The notes under the pieces: model-generated
Database searches by the model: none
Told to the model about the DNA's origin: nothing
What the model saw: only the letters and a program-made list of their open reading frames with translations
Made by a program: the position numbers and the translations under genes
Shown: positions 15,538 to 25,200 of the stretch, in pieces
Layout of the letters: the number at the start of each line of letters is the position of its first letter
Numbering within the stretch: the stretch's first letter is position 1
Assembly (NCBI GenBank): GCA_964370395.1
Contig: CAYJIZ010000023.1
Coordinates: 1-30,604 of the forward strand
Source of the DNA: JBGUVL01 sp964370395
GTDB lineage: Bacteria; Bacillota_I; Bacilli_A; Erysipelotrichales; Erysipelotrichaceae
DNA length: 30,604 bases
Direction: 5' to 3'

Positions 15538-15568
15538 TTGACTTTCACCTTAGGATAACGTGTAAGAT
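15538..15568 (+). promoter_or_regulatory. MerR-type promoter with a 19-bp spacer
   Basis: TTGACT (15538-15543), 19 bases, TAAGAT (15563-15568). An overlong 19-bp spacer is the hallmark of promoters activated by MerR-family regulators, which untwist the DNA between the boxes. The spacer contains TTCACCTTAGGATAACG, an imperfect dyad as expected for the operator. It lies about 40 bases before the merR start, so the regulator probably controls itself. Confidence 0.7.
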
Positions 15569-15608
15569 GAAAAAGAAGAACGTTAAATATTTGAAAGGAT
15601 GAAAAGCT

Positions 15609-16049
15609 ATGCTAACAATTGGCGAATTTTCAAAAATATGTAAAGTATCGACTAAAACACTACGCTATTACGAAGAGATAGGGATACTTTTACCTAGTGA
15701 GGTAAATGAAGCCAATGGCTATCGTTACTACTCGCTAGACCAATTAAAAACAATGTTATTTATTAATCGATTGAAAACGTATCACTTTTCCCTTGAAGAA
15801 ATAAAAGAGGTGCTTAATGCAAGCGAACATGATAAACGTTTATACAATCAATTATTAGTCAAGAAAAAGGAAATCAATGAACAAATACAAGCTTATGAAA
15901 AAAAACTGTACCAATTACATCAAGATATTTTGACACTTCAACAAGGTAATTCCATTATGTCTTATTTAGACAATATTGAAATCAAACTTGTTGAAGTACC
16001 GAACATGTTTCTTGTATCCGTACGAAAAAAGTCAAAAGCTTTGAAATGA
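15609..16049 (+). CDS. MerR-family regulator, DNA-binding half (split from its effector domain)
   Basis: This 146-residue product has the MerR winged helix (LTIGEFSKICKVSTKTLRYY, then EIGIL and GYRYY) and a dimer coiled coil at about 75-112, then begins an effector domain (IEIKLVEVPNMFLVSVRKK) before ending at TGA. The next ORF carries the rest of a GyrI-like domain. A run of six A at 16025-16030 needs one more A to join the frames as VRKKVKSFEMKEAYEE, giving one BmrR-like regulator of about 273 residues, the usual length. BmrR-type proteins sense cationic or lipophilic drugs. Either a recent inactivating deletion or a sequencing error in the homopolymer explains this; the truncated protein may still bind DNA. 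Confidence 0.8.
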   Translation: MLTIGEFSKICKVSTKTLRYYEEIGILLPSEVNEANGYRYYSLDQLKTMLFINRLKTYHFSLEEIKEVLNASEHDKRLYNQLLVKKKEINEQIQAYEKKLYQLHQDILTLQQGNSIMSYLDNIEIKLVEVPNMFLVSVRKKSKALK

Positions 16050-16429
16050 AAGAAGCATACGAAGAATGCTTTACTAAAATTGTTAAGAGGATAAAAAAAG
16101 ATAATCTTACAATTGCAGCTCCACCGTTGGTGTTATTTCACGACAATGAATTTGGCAGCGATGGATTAGATACGGAGTTTGCCATTGCTGTGAAAGAGAG
16201 AGCAAAAGGAACAAGAGATTTTCATCCAGGTCTTTGTTTAAAAACAATACTTCATGGAAGTTATCATAATCTTGCTTCTATTTATACCAAACAAATAGAA
16301 TGGGCAGAAAGAGAAGGGTACGAAAGTAGCAATGCTCTTTATGAGATATATGTAAATGATCCAGGTATGATCGCAAATGAAAACGAACTAATAACAGAAG
16401 TGTATTATCCAATTAAGAAAAAAGCGTAA
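16046..16429 (+). CDS. GyrI-like effector-binding domain (second half of the split MerR regulator)
   Basis: The 127 residues (MKEAYEECFTKIVKRIKKDN...) are the larger part of a GyrI/SOUL-like ligand-binding domain, lacking its first strand, which is in the upstream ORF. The start ATG overlaps the upstream stop (ATGA), so translation could restart here, but no separate ribosome site is evident and the protein would be incomplete. I read it as the broken 3' half of a BmrR-like gene rather than an independent one. Confidence 0.65.
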   Translation: MKEAYEECFTKIVKRIKKDNLTIAAPPLVLFHDNEFGSDGLDTEFAIAVKERAKGTRDFHPGLCLKTILHGSYHNLASIYTKQIEWAEREGYESSNALYEIYVNDPGMIANENELITEVYYPIKKKA

Positions 16430-16467
16430 AATATTTAACAACTTCAATTTCGAAAGGATAAAGCAAA

Positions 16468-17445
16468 ATGGAAAATAAAATAAAGCAATTAGAATCATTA
16501 ATACAAAACGAATATACAAACTTTGCGGGAATGGTTATTTTAAAAGATGAAGAAATAGTTTACGAACAATATTTCAATGATCATACGCAGAATGATACCT
16601 TTCATATTTTTTCGGCTACCAAAAGTGTGATATCAATATTAATCGGGATTGCGATTGATAAAGGGTACATTAAAAGTGTAGATCAAAAAGTATTAGAATT
16701 CTTTCCAAATTACACGCTAAAAAGGGGAGAGAAGACGTTACAAACTGTAACATTAAAACACCTTTTAACAATGACAGCTCCCTTTAAATTTAAATACTCG
16801 CCATACACTAAGGTTTGTTCACAAACAGATTGGGTGAATGCAACACTTGATTTACTTGGTGGAAAAAAGCCAGTAGGAGAATTTCGTTATATGGCAACGA
16901 TAGGACCTGATATTTTAAGTGGAATATTGAGACAGGCTACAGGACAAACAGTTTTAGAATTTGCACAACAATACTTATTTAATCCACTTAATATTAAAAT
17001 AGATTCAAACATTTATTTGTATGATGCTGATGTGCATGTTTCGTTTATAAAAAATAATGATGCGAGTGGATGGGTAGCAGATGAAAATCAAACGAACACA
17101 GCAGGATGGGGATTAACTTTATCAACAAGAGATATGGCTAAAATTGGACAACTCTATTTGAATGAAGGAGTGTGGAACGAGAAACAAATTGTTTCCAAAG
17201 AATGGGTAAGGGAAAGTACTCGTGAGCACAGTAGATGGGCGAAGGAAGATCTACCATATGGATATTTATGGTGGACAAAAATCGCAAATGGGTATGCAGC
17301 AATGGGAGACAGTGGAAATATCATTTATGTAAACTCGAAGGATAATTTGGTTATTAGCATAGCAGCTTTATTTAAACCTAGAGCAAAGCTTGTTGTAGGC
17401 TTAATTGAAGATATCATAGAGCCAATATTTAATAGTAACAAATAG
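16468..17445 (+). CDS. Class C beta-lactamase-like serine hydrolase
   Basis: A 325-residue protein of the beta-lactamase/penicillin-binding-protein superfamily (esterase or DD-peptidase types). The nucleophile motif SxxK is S49-A-T-K52. The second motif position holds Y141-M-A143 instead of the classical YxN, and the third is GDSGN near the end, in place of H/KTG. The changes point to a hydrolase of unknown substrate rather than an antibiotic-degrading enzyme. It has no signal peptide, so it is probably cytoplasmic. A GAAAGGAT ribosome site like that of the merR gene precedes it, and it starts 38 bases after the split regulator, so it was probably the regulator's operon partner. Confidence 0.85.
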   Translation: MENKIKQLESLIQNEYTNFAGMVILKDEEIVYEQYFNDHTQNDTFHIFSATKSVISILIGIAIDKGYIKSVDQKVLEFFPNYTLKRGEKTLQTVTLKHLLTMTAPFKFKYSPYTKVCSQTDWVNATLDLLGGKKPVGEFRYMATIGPDILSGILRQATGQTVLEFAQQYLFNPLNIKIDSNIYLYDADVHVSFIKNNDASGWVADENQTNTAGWGLTLSTRDMAKIGQLYLNEGVWNEKQIVSKEWVRESTREHSRWAKEDLPYGYLWWTKIANGYAAMGDSGNIIYVNSKDNLVISIAALFKPRAKLVVGLIEDIIEPIFNSNK

Positions 17446-17588
17446 ATTGAACGTTGCTTAATTGATTTCTTTCTTGTGTGTCTTCATAAAATAATTACAG
17501 TGATTTGTAAAGTTACTATTGAAAAAGAAGAAAGATGTACTATTTTGTGGTACTATTAAATATATGCTTAAGAAATAGAAGTTCAAGA

Positions 17589-17615
17589 AACAAGCAAAAT
17601 CGGTTGCTTGTTTTT
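17589..17615 (+). terminator. Terminator-like hairpin in the helicase leader
   Basis: Perfect 9-bp arms AACAAGCAA and TTGCTTGTT with loop AATCGG, followed by five T. It lies 25 bases before the helicase start, after a possible promoter (TTGAAA at 17519). As it is upstream of the gene it may act as an attenuator of the helicase transcript, or simply end transcripts from the hydrolase gene. Confidence 0.6.
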
Positions 17616-17639
17616 ATGAGAACAGCAGGAAAGAATACA

Positions 17640-18989
17640 ATGAAATTTGAAAATTTAAATATTATCGAGCCAATTTTAAAGGCGATTAAAGAAAAAGGAT
17701 ATGTGGAAGCTTCTCCTATTCAGGAACAGGCAATCCCTTCTGCATTACAGCAATGTGATATCTTAGGGTGTGCACAAACAGGAACAGGGAAGACGGCAGC
17801 TTTTGCGATTCCAACACTTCAGTTATTAGAGAAACGTAAAAGTAAAGTAATCAAAGCGCTGATATTGACACCAACTAGAGAATTAGCTTCTCAAATTCAA
17901 GAAAGCTTCAAAGCGTATGGGAAATACGTTCCACTAAAAAGCACTGTTATTTTTGGTGGTGTATCACAATCACCACAAGAGAAAAGCATTCGTAGTGGAG
18001 TAGATATTTTAGTAGCGACGCCAGGGCGATTGAATGACTTAATCAAACAAGGGATTGTTGATTTATCACATGTGGAAATCTTTATATTAGATGAAGCAGA
18101 TCGAATGTTAGACATGGGTTTTTTAAATGATGTGAAAAAGATTATTAGAGAAATTCCAAAGAAGAAACAAACATTACTATTTAGTGCTACAATGCCAAAA
18201 GAGATTAAAGAACTGACAAATACGTTATTGAAAGATCCCGTTCATATTGAAGTGACACCAGAGTCATCTACGGTTGATAAAATAACACAATCTCTTTATT
18301 ATGTTGATAAAGCAAACAAACGAAAATTATTAATTGATTTGCTTACAAACAAAGGAATTGCGACAGCGTTGGTTTTTACTCGTACCAAAGCGATTGCGAA
18401 TCGTGTTGTGAAATATTTGGATGCAGCAAACATTAAAGCCAATGCAATCCATGGAAACAAAAGTCAAAATGCACGCCAATTGGCATTAGCGAATTTTAAG
18501 AGTGGAAAGATTAGTGTATTAGTAGCAACAGACATTGCTGCGCGTGGAATTGATATTAATGATTTAAGCCATGTAATTAACTATGATCTTCCTAATGAAC
18601 CAGAATCCTACGTACACCGTATTGGGCGTACAGGAAGAGCGGGAAGCAGTGGTATCGCTATTTCTTTCTGTGATATTGATGAAGTTCCTTATGTGAAAGA
18701 CATCGAACGTTTAACACGTAAGAAAATACCAGTTGTAATTGAGCACGAGTTTCCTATGCTAGTGAAGACTCCATCTCCTAAGAAAAAGGGAAGAGTAAGC
18801 AAACCGAATCAAAAACGAAGCAATACAAAAAGTGATCAAGATAAAGTTGCAAAGAAAAAGAGCGGAAAAAGTAGTGATAAACGAAAACCGCAAGAAGTAA
18901 AAAAGAATGCAAAGAAAACAAGTGAAAATTGGAAACAAAAAAACAAGAAAAGATATGGGCAAACCAAGAAGAAAAAAGTACATTATTAA
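17640..18989 (+). CDS. DEAD-box ATP-dependent RNA helicase (RhlE/CshA-like)
   Basis: A 449-residue superfamily 2 RNA helicase that unwinds RNA during ribosome assembly, mRNA decay or cold growth. All motifs are present: Q motif SPIQEQAIP, I AQTGTGKT (45-52), Ia PTRELA, Ib TPGR, II DEAD (151-154), III SAT (182-184), V ATDIAARGID and VI HRIGRTGRAG. The last 80 or so residues are a Lys/Ser-rich tail (KKKGRVSKPNQKRSNTKSDQ...), typical of RNA-binding extensions in RhlE-group enzymes. I start at ATG 17640 (MKFENLN) because AGGAAAG lies six bases before it and family proteins begin there; a longer reading frame upstream runs through the leader hairpin. Confidence 0.95.
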   Translation: MKFENLNIIEPILKAIKEKGYVEASPIQEQAIPSALQQCDILGCAQTGTGKTAAFAIPTLQLLEKRKSKVIKALILTPTRELASQIQESFKAYGKYVPLKSTVIFGGVSQSPQEKSIRSGVDILVATPGRLNDLIKQGIVDLSHVEIFILDEADRMLDMGFLNDVKKIIREIPKKKQTLLFSATMPKEIKELTNTLLKDPVHIEVTPESSTVDKITQSLYYVDKANKRKLLIDLLTNKGIATALVFTRTKAIANRVVKYLDAANIKANAIHGNKSQNARQLALANFKSGKISVLVATDIAARGIDINDLSHVINYDLPNEPESYVHRIGRTGRAGSSGIAISFCDIDEVPYVKDIERLTRKKIPVVIEHEFPMLVKTPSPKKKGRVSKPNQKRSNTKSDQDKVAKKKSGKSSDKRKPQEVKKNAKKTSENWKQKNKKRYGQTKKKKVHY

Positions 18990-19028
18990 TCTTTGGAAAT
19001 AAATCTTAATCTGGTTAGTATAACAAAA

Positions 19029-19070
19029 AAACATTTACCGAAAATGAAAATACAGGTAGATGTTTTTTTT
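19029..19070 (+). terminator. Terminator of the helicase gene
   Basis: Arms AAACATTTACC (19029-19039) and GGTAGATGTTT (19055-19065), with one G-U pair and a 15-base loop, then T-rich sequence. Confidence 0.8.
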
Positions 19071-19149
19071 GTTTTATCGCTTATGGATTAGAGTTCTCTG
19101 TGAAAATAGGCTTTAATAAACAAAAAAAGTTATTTTCACCATAAAAAAA

Positions 19150-19181
19150 TTGCACTTTAATTGCACTGTCGTTTGTATAAT
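19150..19181 (+). promoter_or_regulatory. Promoter region of the giant surface protein with TTGCACT direct repeats
   Basis: TATAAT at 19176-19181 is a good -10 box, but no good -35 stands at normal distance. Instead TTGCACT occurs twice, at 19150-19156 and 19161-19167, 11 bases apart. Two same-face direct repeats in place of a -35 suggest control by an activator. Role inferred. Confidence 0.45.
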
Positions 19182-19224
19182 GAATTTGGTTATTGGGTTA
19201 GTTTTTTTAAGAGGAGCGATGCGT

Positions 19225-22200
19225 ATGAAGATAAATAGAAAAGGTATTTTTGGAATGGAATCAAAACTATATATTGAAGTTAAAAAAGGTCTCACTGCAA
19301 CAATTGTAATTTGTATGTTGTTTGTGACACTTTTTCCTTTTATGGATATTAAAGCAGGTCCTATTACTAGATTAACAGTTTGGACTTCAACACCTACTAG
19401 AGGAACGATACTTGAGGATAATATGGTTTATCAAGTTCCCGCAAATACAAACTACAAGATGGCTGGTCCAACTACGGGAAACAACGGACTAATTGTAAGA
19501 GAAAATGCAACTGCAGTTATTTTTATCCCTAAAAATAGTTCGTTGACAGTATATGGTGGAGATGGTAATAATTCTACACCTGGAGGTGCAGCTATTCGTG
19601 TACCTTCCTCTTCTACATTAATTGTAACAGGAAAAGGGACGTTAAATGCATATGGAGGCGCGCCTGGAAATGGACAAAACGGTGGAAGTGGTTCCGCCTG
19701 TGTCATTACTGATAACAGTGGTGATTATGCAAGATTTGGTAGTGGAGGTACTGGTGGACCTGGTGGAGGTGGAGCCGGTGCAGCAATTGGTGGAAATGGT
19801 GGAACCGGAGGTACAAATGGAGGTGCTGGTGGTTCTATTACAGGTATCTATCATTATGGAATTGGAAATTCAAGTGGTTTGTTTTTTAACCGCTTTAATA
19901 TAACACGTAGAGCACATTATGGTGCACCTGGTAGCGATGGAAGTTGGGGTTACAATGGGGAATCAGCAGGAACCATATATTTCTTTTCTACTCAATTTAG
20001 TTCAGCAACAAGTGGATACGAAATGCAAGCAAGCGGAGGACGTGCAGGAACGCCTTTTGAGGATGCAGTTTCAGGACATTATGTAGGATTCACTGGAGGA
20101 GCTGGTGGTGGAGGTGGAGGAGCTGGATCTTCTGCTGATATCATTGGAGGTGGAGGTGCTGGTGGTGGAGCTGGTGGTGGAGGTGCTGCTGGTTCTATGG
20201 CAATCTACGATTTTTCTGGAGGATGGCGCTCTGCTTTTGTTGGTGCAGGTAGTGGAGGAGGAGGTTCCTCTCGAAATGGAAGCCTTGGGCTAGCTGGTAA
20301 TCCGTCTTTGGCTTTGAGTTCAAGTGGTGGATTAAAACTTAATGGTAATCAAGGAAGTAGTGGTAATCGTAATGGAGCTTCTAGTGGTGGAGCAGGAGTT
20401 GAGAAATGGGAAGATGGGTACCGCTTACTTCATGGACCTGCCGGAGGAAACGGGGGAGGACCCGGAGCTTCAGGTGGTGCAGGAACACTGTATTCAAATT
20501 TAACCACTGTGGGGAATCGCCAAGCCAACCACGTAACAACGAATCCTAATATTCAATATACGATTACTTTTAGACCAGAAGGCGCAACTACTGTTGGAAC
20601 GACAAGCGAAAATGCAGTCTTAGGTTTAGATTTACCGAAAATCACGACACCAACACGTACAGGATATACTTTTCAAGGGTATTATGATCAAGCAAATGGA
20701 AAAGGTATGATGTATTATGACTCTAATGGATATGGAACTCGTGAATATGAAGTGGTTGGGAATACTACGTTGTATGCACATTGGAAACCAACTAAGTTTA
20801 CCTATAATACACCAGCTTCTGTTGGAGTGAATGGAATCACAGCAACTGTTTCTCATAGTCCAAGTTCTTCTAGTGATTATTTATCATCGGTTGCATCCAG
20901 TGTTCAATTAAGTGGAACAGCTTTAAAAAGTGGTGTTCATTTAATCACCCTTTCAAGTGCTAAATTAGGAAATAATTACACTCTAAATATGGTAATTCAA
21001 GTGGCAAAATCAGAAAAAGTGTCCAATCGACAATCAACGACATTTACAGTGCCTGCCTTTAATACGAATGATATTAAGCTAACGCATCGGATGATTTCGA
21101 CGCCTGATCTCTTTAATCAAACATACACATATGATCAAAAGGCAAAACCATATTCGATACCTTCTGAGTTTAACGATATTAAAATTGGGACGTTAACATA
21201 TACTAATGTGGCGACAAACACTTCATCTACAGCACCACCTATTAACGCTGGTGAATATGATGTGCTAATACCTATGTATGTGGAGTCAAATCCCAATCCT
21301 ATTTATCTTACAAAACATTTGTCAATAGTTCCTAAAACGTTAGAGTGGGATGTAAGTAGTGTTAGAGCAAATAATAAAGAGTACGATGGTAATACGAATG
21401 CTACAGCGAGTGGACAGATTAAAGTGAGCGGGGTAATTAGTGGAGATAATATTACTTTAGCAAACGCTACCATCACAAAAGGAACGTTTGAAAATATGTT
21501 GACGGAGAAAAATAAATTAGTTGTGATTAACACTTCATTAGTATCTCTAGCTGGAACAAGTCGAAATAATTATGTTCTTCCATCCAATGAAGCTACGGTA
21601 CGAGCTGATATTAAAGGAATAACACCATCAGGTAAAATCAAAAACGATGCTCCTACAACTATTTATAATGGCACACAACAACCTGTTAAGGATATCGTCG
21701 ATTTTTATGATCCTAATGTAACAAGTGTTATTTTAGATGGAGATCAAGAAAGTAATATCACTTATCAATACTATTCGAATAGTGGTATGACACAAGTAAC
21801 GACCGCAAGTGATGGAGCATTAGAAGATGGTGGAGCACCCAAAAATGCAGGAAAGTATTGGGTAAAAGCAATTTATACCCCATCGTCTCAACAAGCACAA
21901 TATGAGACTACGGAAATTCCATCCATACCTTATGTAATCACACCAAATAAAATCACTCCGGATTTTAAATGGGAAGAAAATCAACCTGGTTACACATATG
22001 ATAATTCAAAAATTAGTCACGAGTATGTTGGAAAAGCATTGAAACCAAAAGTAATTGTGTACGAAAGTAGTAATCGTAACAAAATACTGGAGGAAGATAA
22101 GGATTACAAACTTACTTATGAAGCTAATACAAGTTCAGGAGATGCAAAACTAACAATTGATTTAATAAATAACTACAGCGGGAAGATTGAGACTGACTTT

Positions 22201-25200
22201 GCGATTACAAAAGCAACATATGATTTATCAACAATCACCTTTAAAGATGAGAGCGTAGAGTATGATAAGCGTGCACATAATATTGAGATTGATGATATTG
22301 TGAAATTGATGACGATTGATCCAAAATTGAGTGTTTCGTATAATTACAAAGGAATTGATGGTACAGCATATGAATCAACACAACCGCCAACTGAAGTAGG
22401 TACATACGAAGTATTGGCAACAATTCAGACAACAAATAATAATTATAAATTTGCTGGTACTGATCCTTCTGCATTTGTCATGAAGGCAAAATTAAAAATC
22501 GTTTACTTCCTTCATACAATCAATTTTGATTTTGATGGAGGGGAATTAAGTGGAAAAACTACTTTAGAGTGGAATGATGCTGCAAAATATACATTAATGA
22601 AAGACTATGTTGACGGAATCCCTGAACCAGTTAAAAATGGATACCAACTTAGCGGTTGGGAATCAGATGGGGTGATCTATAGTGGTGACAAAATAGGGTA
22701 CGAAGAAATACAAAAAGATCGTGCATACAAAGCAATTTGGAAACAAGAGACAATTCAAGTACAATTCGATGCTAACGATGGTACATTTTTGGATGGTTCT
22801 ACAGTCAAAACTTTCTCACAACCTTATTTAAGTAAGTTGGAGTTTTCAAAAGTAGCATTGCCATCAAAAGAACATAAAAAGTTCATTGGTTGGGCAACAA
22901 CGAAAACAGCAACACAAGCGATTACAGATAAAGAATTTACATTCTCAAATACGACACAACCTGTTGTTTATTATGCGGTATACGAAGATGAGACATACAC
23001 AGTTACATTGCATTTCAATAGTGGAACGGATGATGAAGGTAATCTAAAGAAAGAAATAAAAGTACCATATAAAAAAACAATTGGAGATATTGTAGATCAA
23101 ATTGAAAAACCAAATCAACCACAATCTGCAAGTATTTCGGCTTTCAAAGGTTGGGTTAATGCAAACGTGAATAATAGTAGCGAGATAACTTCAGATGATT
23201 TAATGCTTGTGAAACCTACAAAAGATATGACATATATTGCTTTGTGGGATGGGCCAATGATTGAATTGCTCTTTAATAATCATGTACAAGATAATGACTT
23301 ACCAATCTCCTATTCCATTCCTGAATTAGTGGACGGTGCAATTCCAGCAACTCCCAATGTAATTGAACCGATAGGAAGACATTTTAGCGCATGGAAAGTA
23401 TCAAATAGTAATGATAATCAATTTGCTGTTGGAAAAATGTATTCTAATGATCAAATGTTTGATTTGCGTATTATGAAAAACGTATCATTTCAAGCTGTGT
23501 TTGAGGGAGATAAGTTGCCAGTTGTATTTGAATTAAATGGTGGTAATTTGGTATTAGGAAATGTAAATCAAGATGTTGAATATGGAAAACCGCCAACCAG
23601 TGTAATTGTTGAAAAAACAGGATATGTACTGGATGGATGGTTAAACATGAATAATGGAGTCGTGGTGAATCAATTATCAATGCCAACACAGTCAATTGAT
23701 CAAGCGACAACTTATGTTGCACAATGGAAAGAAGATTACAAAGAAATTAAACTGAACGCTAACGGTGGTAAAAATGACAAAACATTATCGATCCGAAGTG
23801 GTTCAAAATGGGATTCTTCTTTGAGTGTTGCACCTATACGTGAAGGGTATAATTTTATCGGTTGGGCAAGCAGCAAAGAACTAGCAGACAAAGGTGTTGC
23901 AGATGTTGTCAAACCACAAACAATTACAGCTAATTCAGAGTATTTTGCGGTTTGGAGTAATGTTAAGTTTAAAGTAGTATTTCAAAATGAAGATGGTACT
24001 GAGATTCAAAGTAAAGACATTATCGAGAACGAAAAAATTGGAAATGTTTTTATGAATCAACCAGTTGGTAATTTTAATCCAAATAAAACATTCAAAGGTT
24101 GGAAAGTAGATGGAAACATCACTTTGACGCCTTGGGCTTCCATTAAAGATATTGTAGTGAAACAAAATCACGTGATTACGGCTGTTTTATCAGATAATGA
24201 GTATAAGCTACACTTTGATGTTAATGGTGGAAGTGATGGGCCAGAAGACATTAAAGGTACGGTTGGAAAAGAAGTTATTTTAGGTGAGTACAAAACTCCA
24301 AAAGGACCTGCAGGTTATAAGTTCAAAGGATGGTTTGATGCTCGAGAAGATGGTAAAGAAGTATTTAAGTATACATTTGGAAATGATTACGAGGTGTATG
24401 CGCAATATGAAGCAGACAAAGCAAAATATTCAATTAATTATTTTGAACTTGATCCAGATGAAATAAATTATCAGCTCGTAGGTACTGAAGAATTTGAAGG
24501 AAAAACGGAAAGTATTCCTACTTTTGAAGCAATTAAGAAAACTGGTTTTGTGATAGAGGAGGATAAAACAAAGTATAGTACTTCAAATTCAGCAGAGACA
24601 AACACTGTTTTGGCAATTGCGGGGGATGGTTCACTAGAAATTAATCTTTACTTCAAACGAAATACATACAATGTAACGTATGTAGTAACGGGAGTAGATG
24701 AAAATGTTGTACCTGATGAATACAACGGAACATTTAAATATGGTGAAAAAGTTACATTGTATGGACCAACGGAAAAAGAAGGATATGGTTTTGAAGGTTG
24801 GTTTATCAATGGGGTAACGATTGAAGATAATACATTTATTATGCCAGCAAATAATGTAATCATTGAAGGAAAACTAATAAAGGGATCCTACTCTGTGCGC
24901 TATGAGTTAGATAGTGTGGAAGGAAATAGTATTATAGATAATAATCGTTATAGTATTGAAGATGTTGTTGAATTACCTAAAAAGGATCCAGTTAAAGCAG
25001 GTTACACGTTTACAGGCTGGACGATAGATGATAATGCTGTAAGTAAGAAATTTACAATGCCTGCTAAAGACGTTGTTGTAAAAGCAAACTGGGAGCGAGA
25101 TGAGTACAAGATAGCATTTGTGGATGATACCAAAACAATAAAAGAAATGAAATCATTCATGAGTGATGAAATCACACTGATTGACCCTCCTAAAAATGAC

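Noticed and set aside
16020..16060. Programmed frameshift in the MerR gene
   Set aside because: A run of six A could allow slipping, but there is no stimulating structure or internal ribosome site visible, and family members are single-frame.
17535..17639. Longer N-terminus for the DEAD-box helicase
   Set aside because: It would run through the leader hairpin, and homologues start at MKFENLN-like sequence with a good ribosome site before ATG 17640.
19452..20293. Long open frames on both strands and in other frames of the Gly-rich part of the giant protein
   Set aside because: GGN-rich repeats avoid stop codons in all frames; the translations are low-complexity (Val/Glu or Thr/Ser) and have no ribosome sites.
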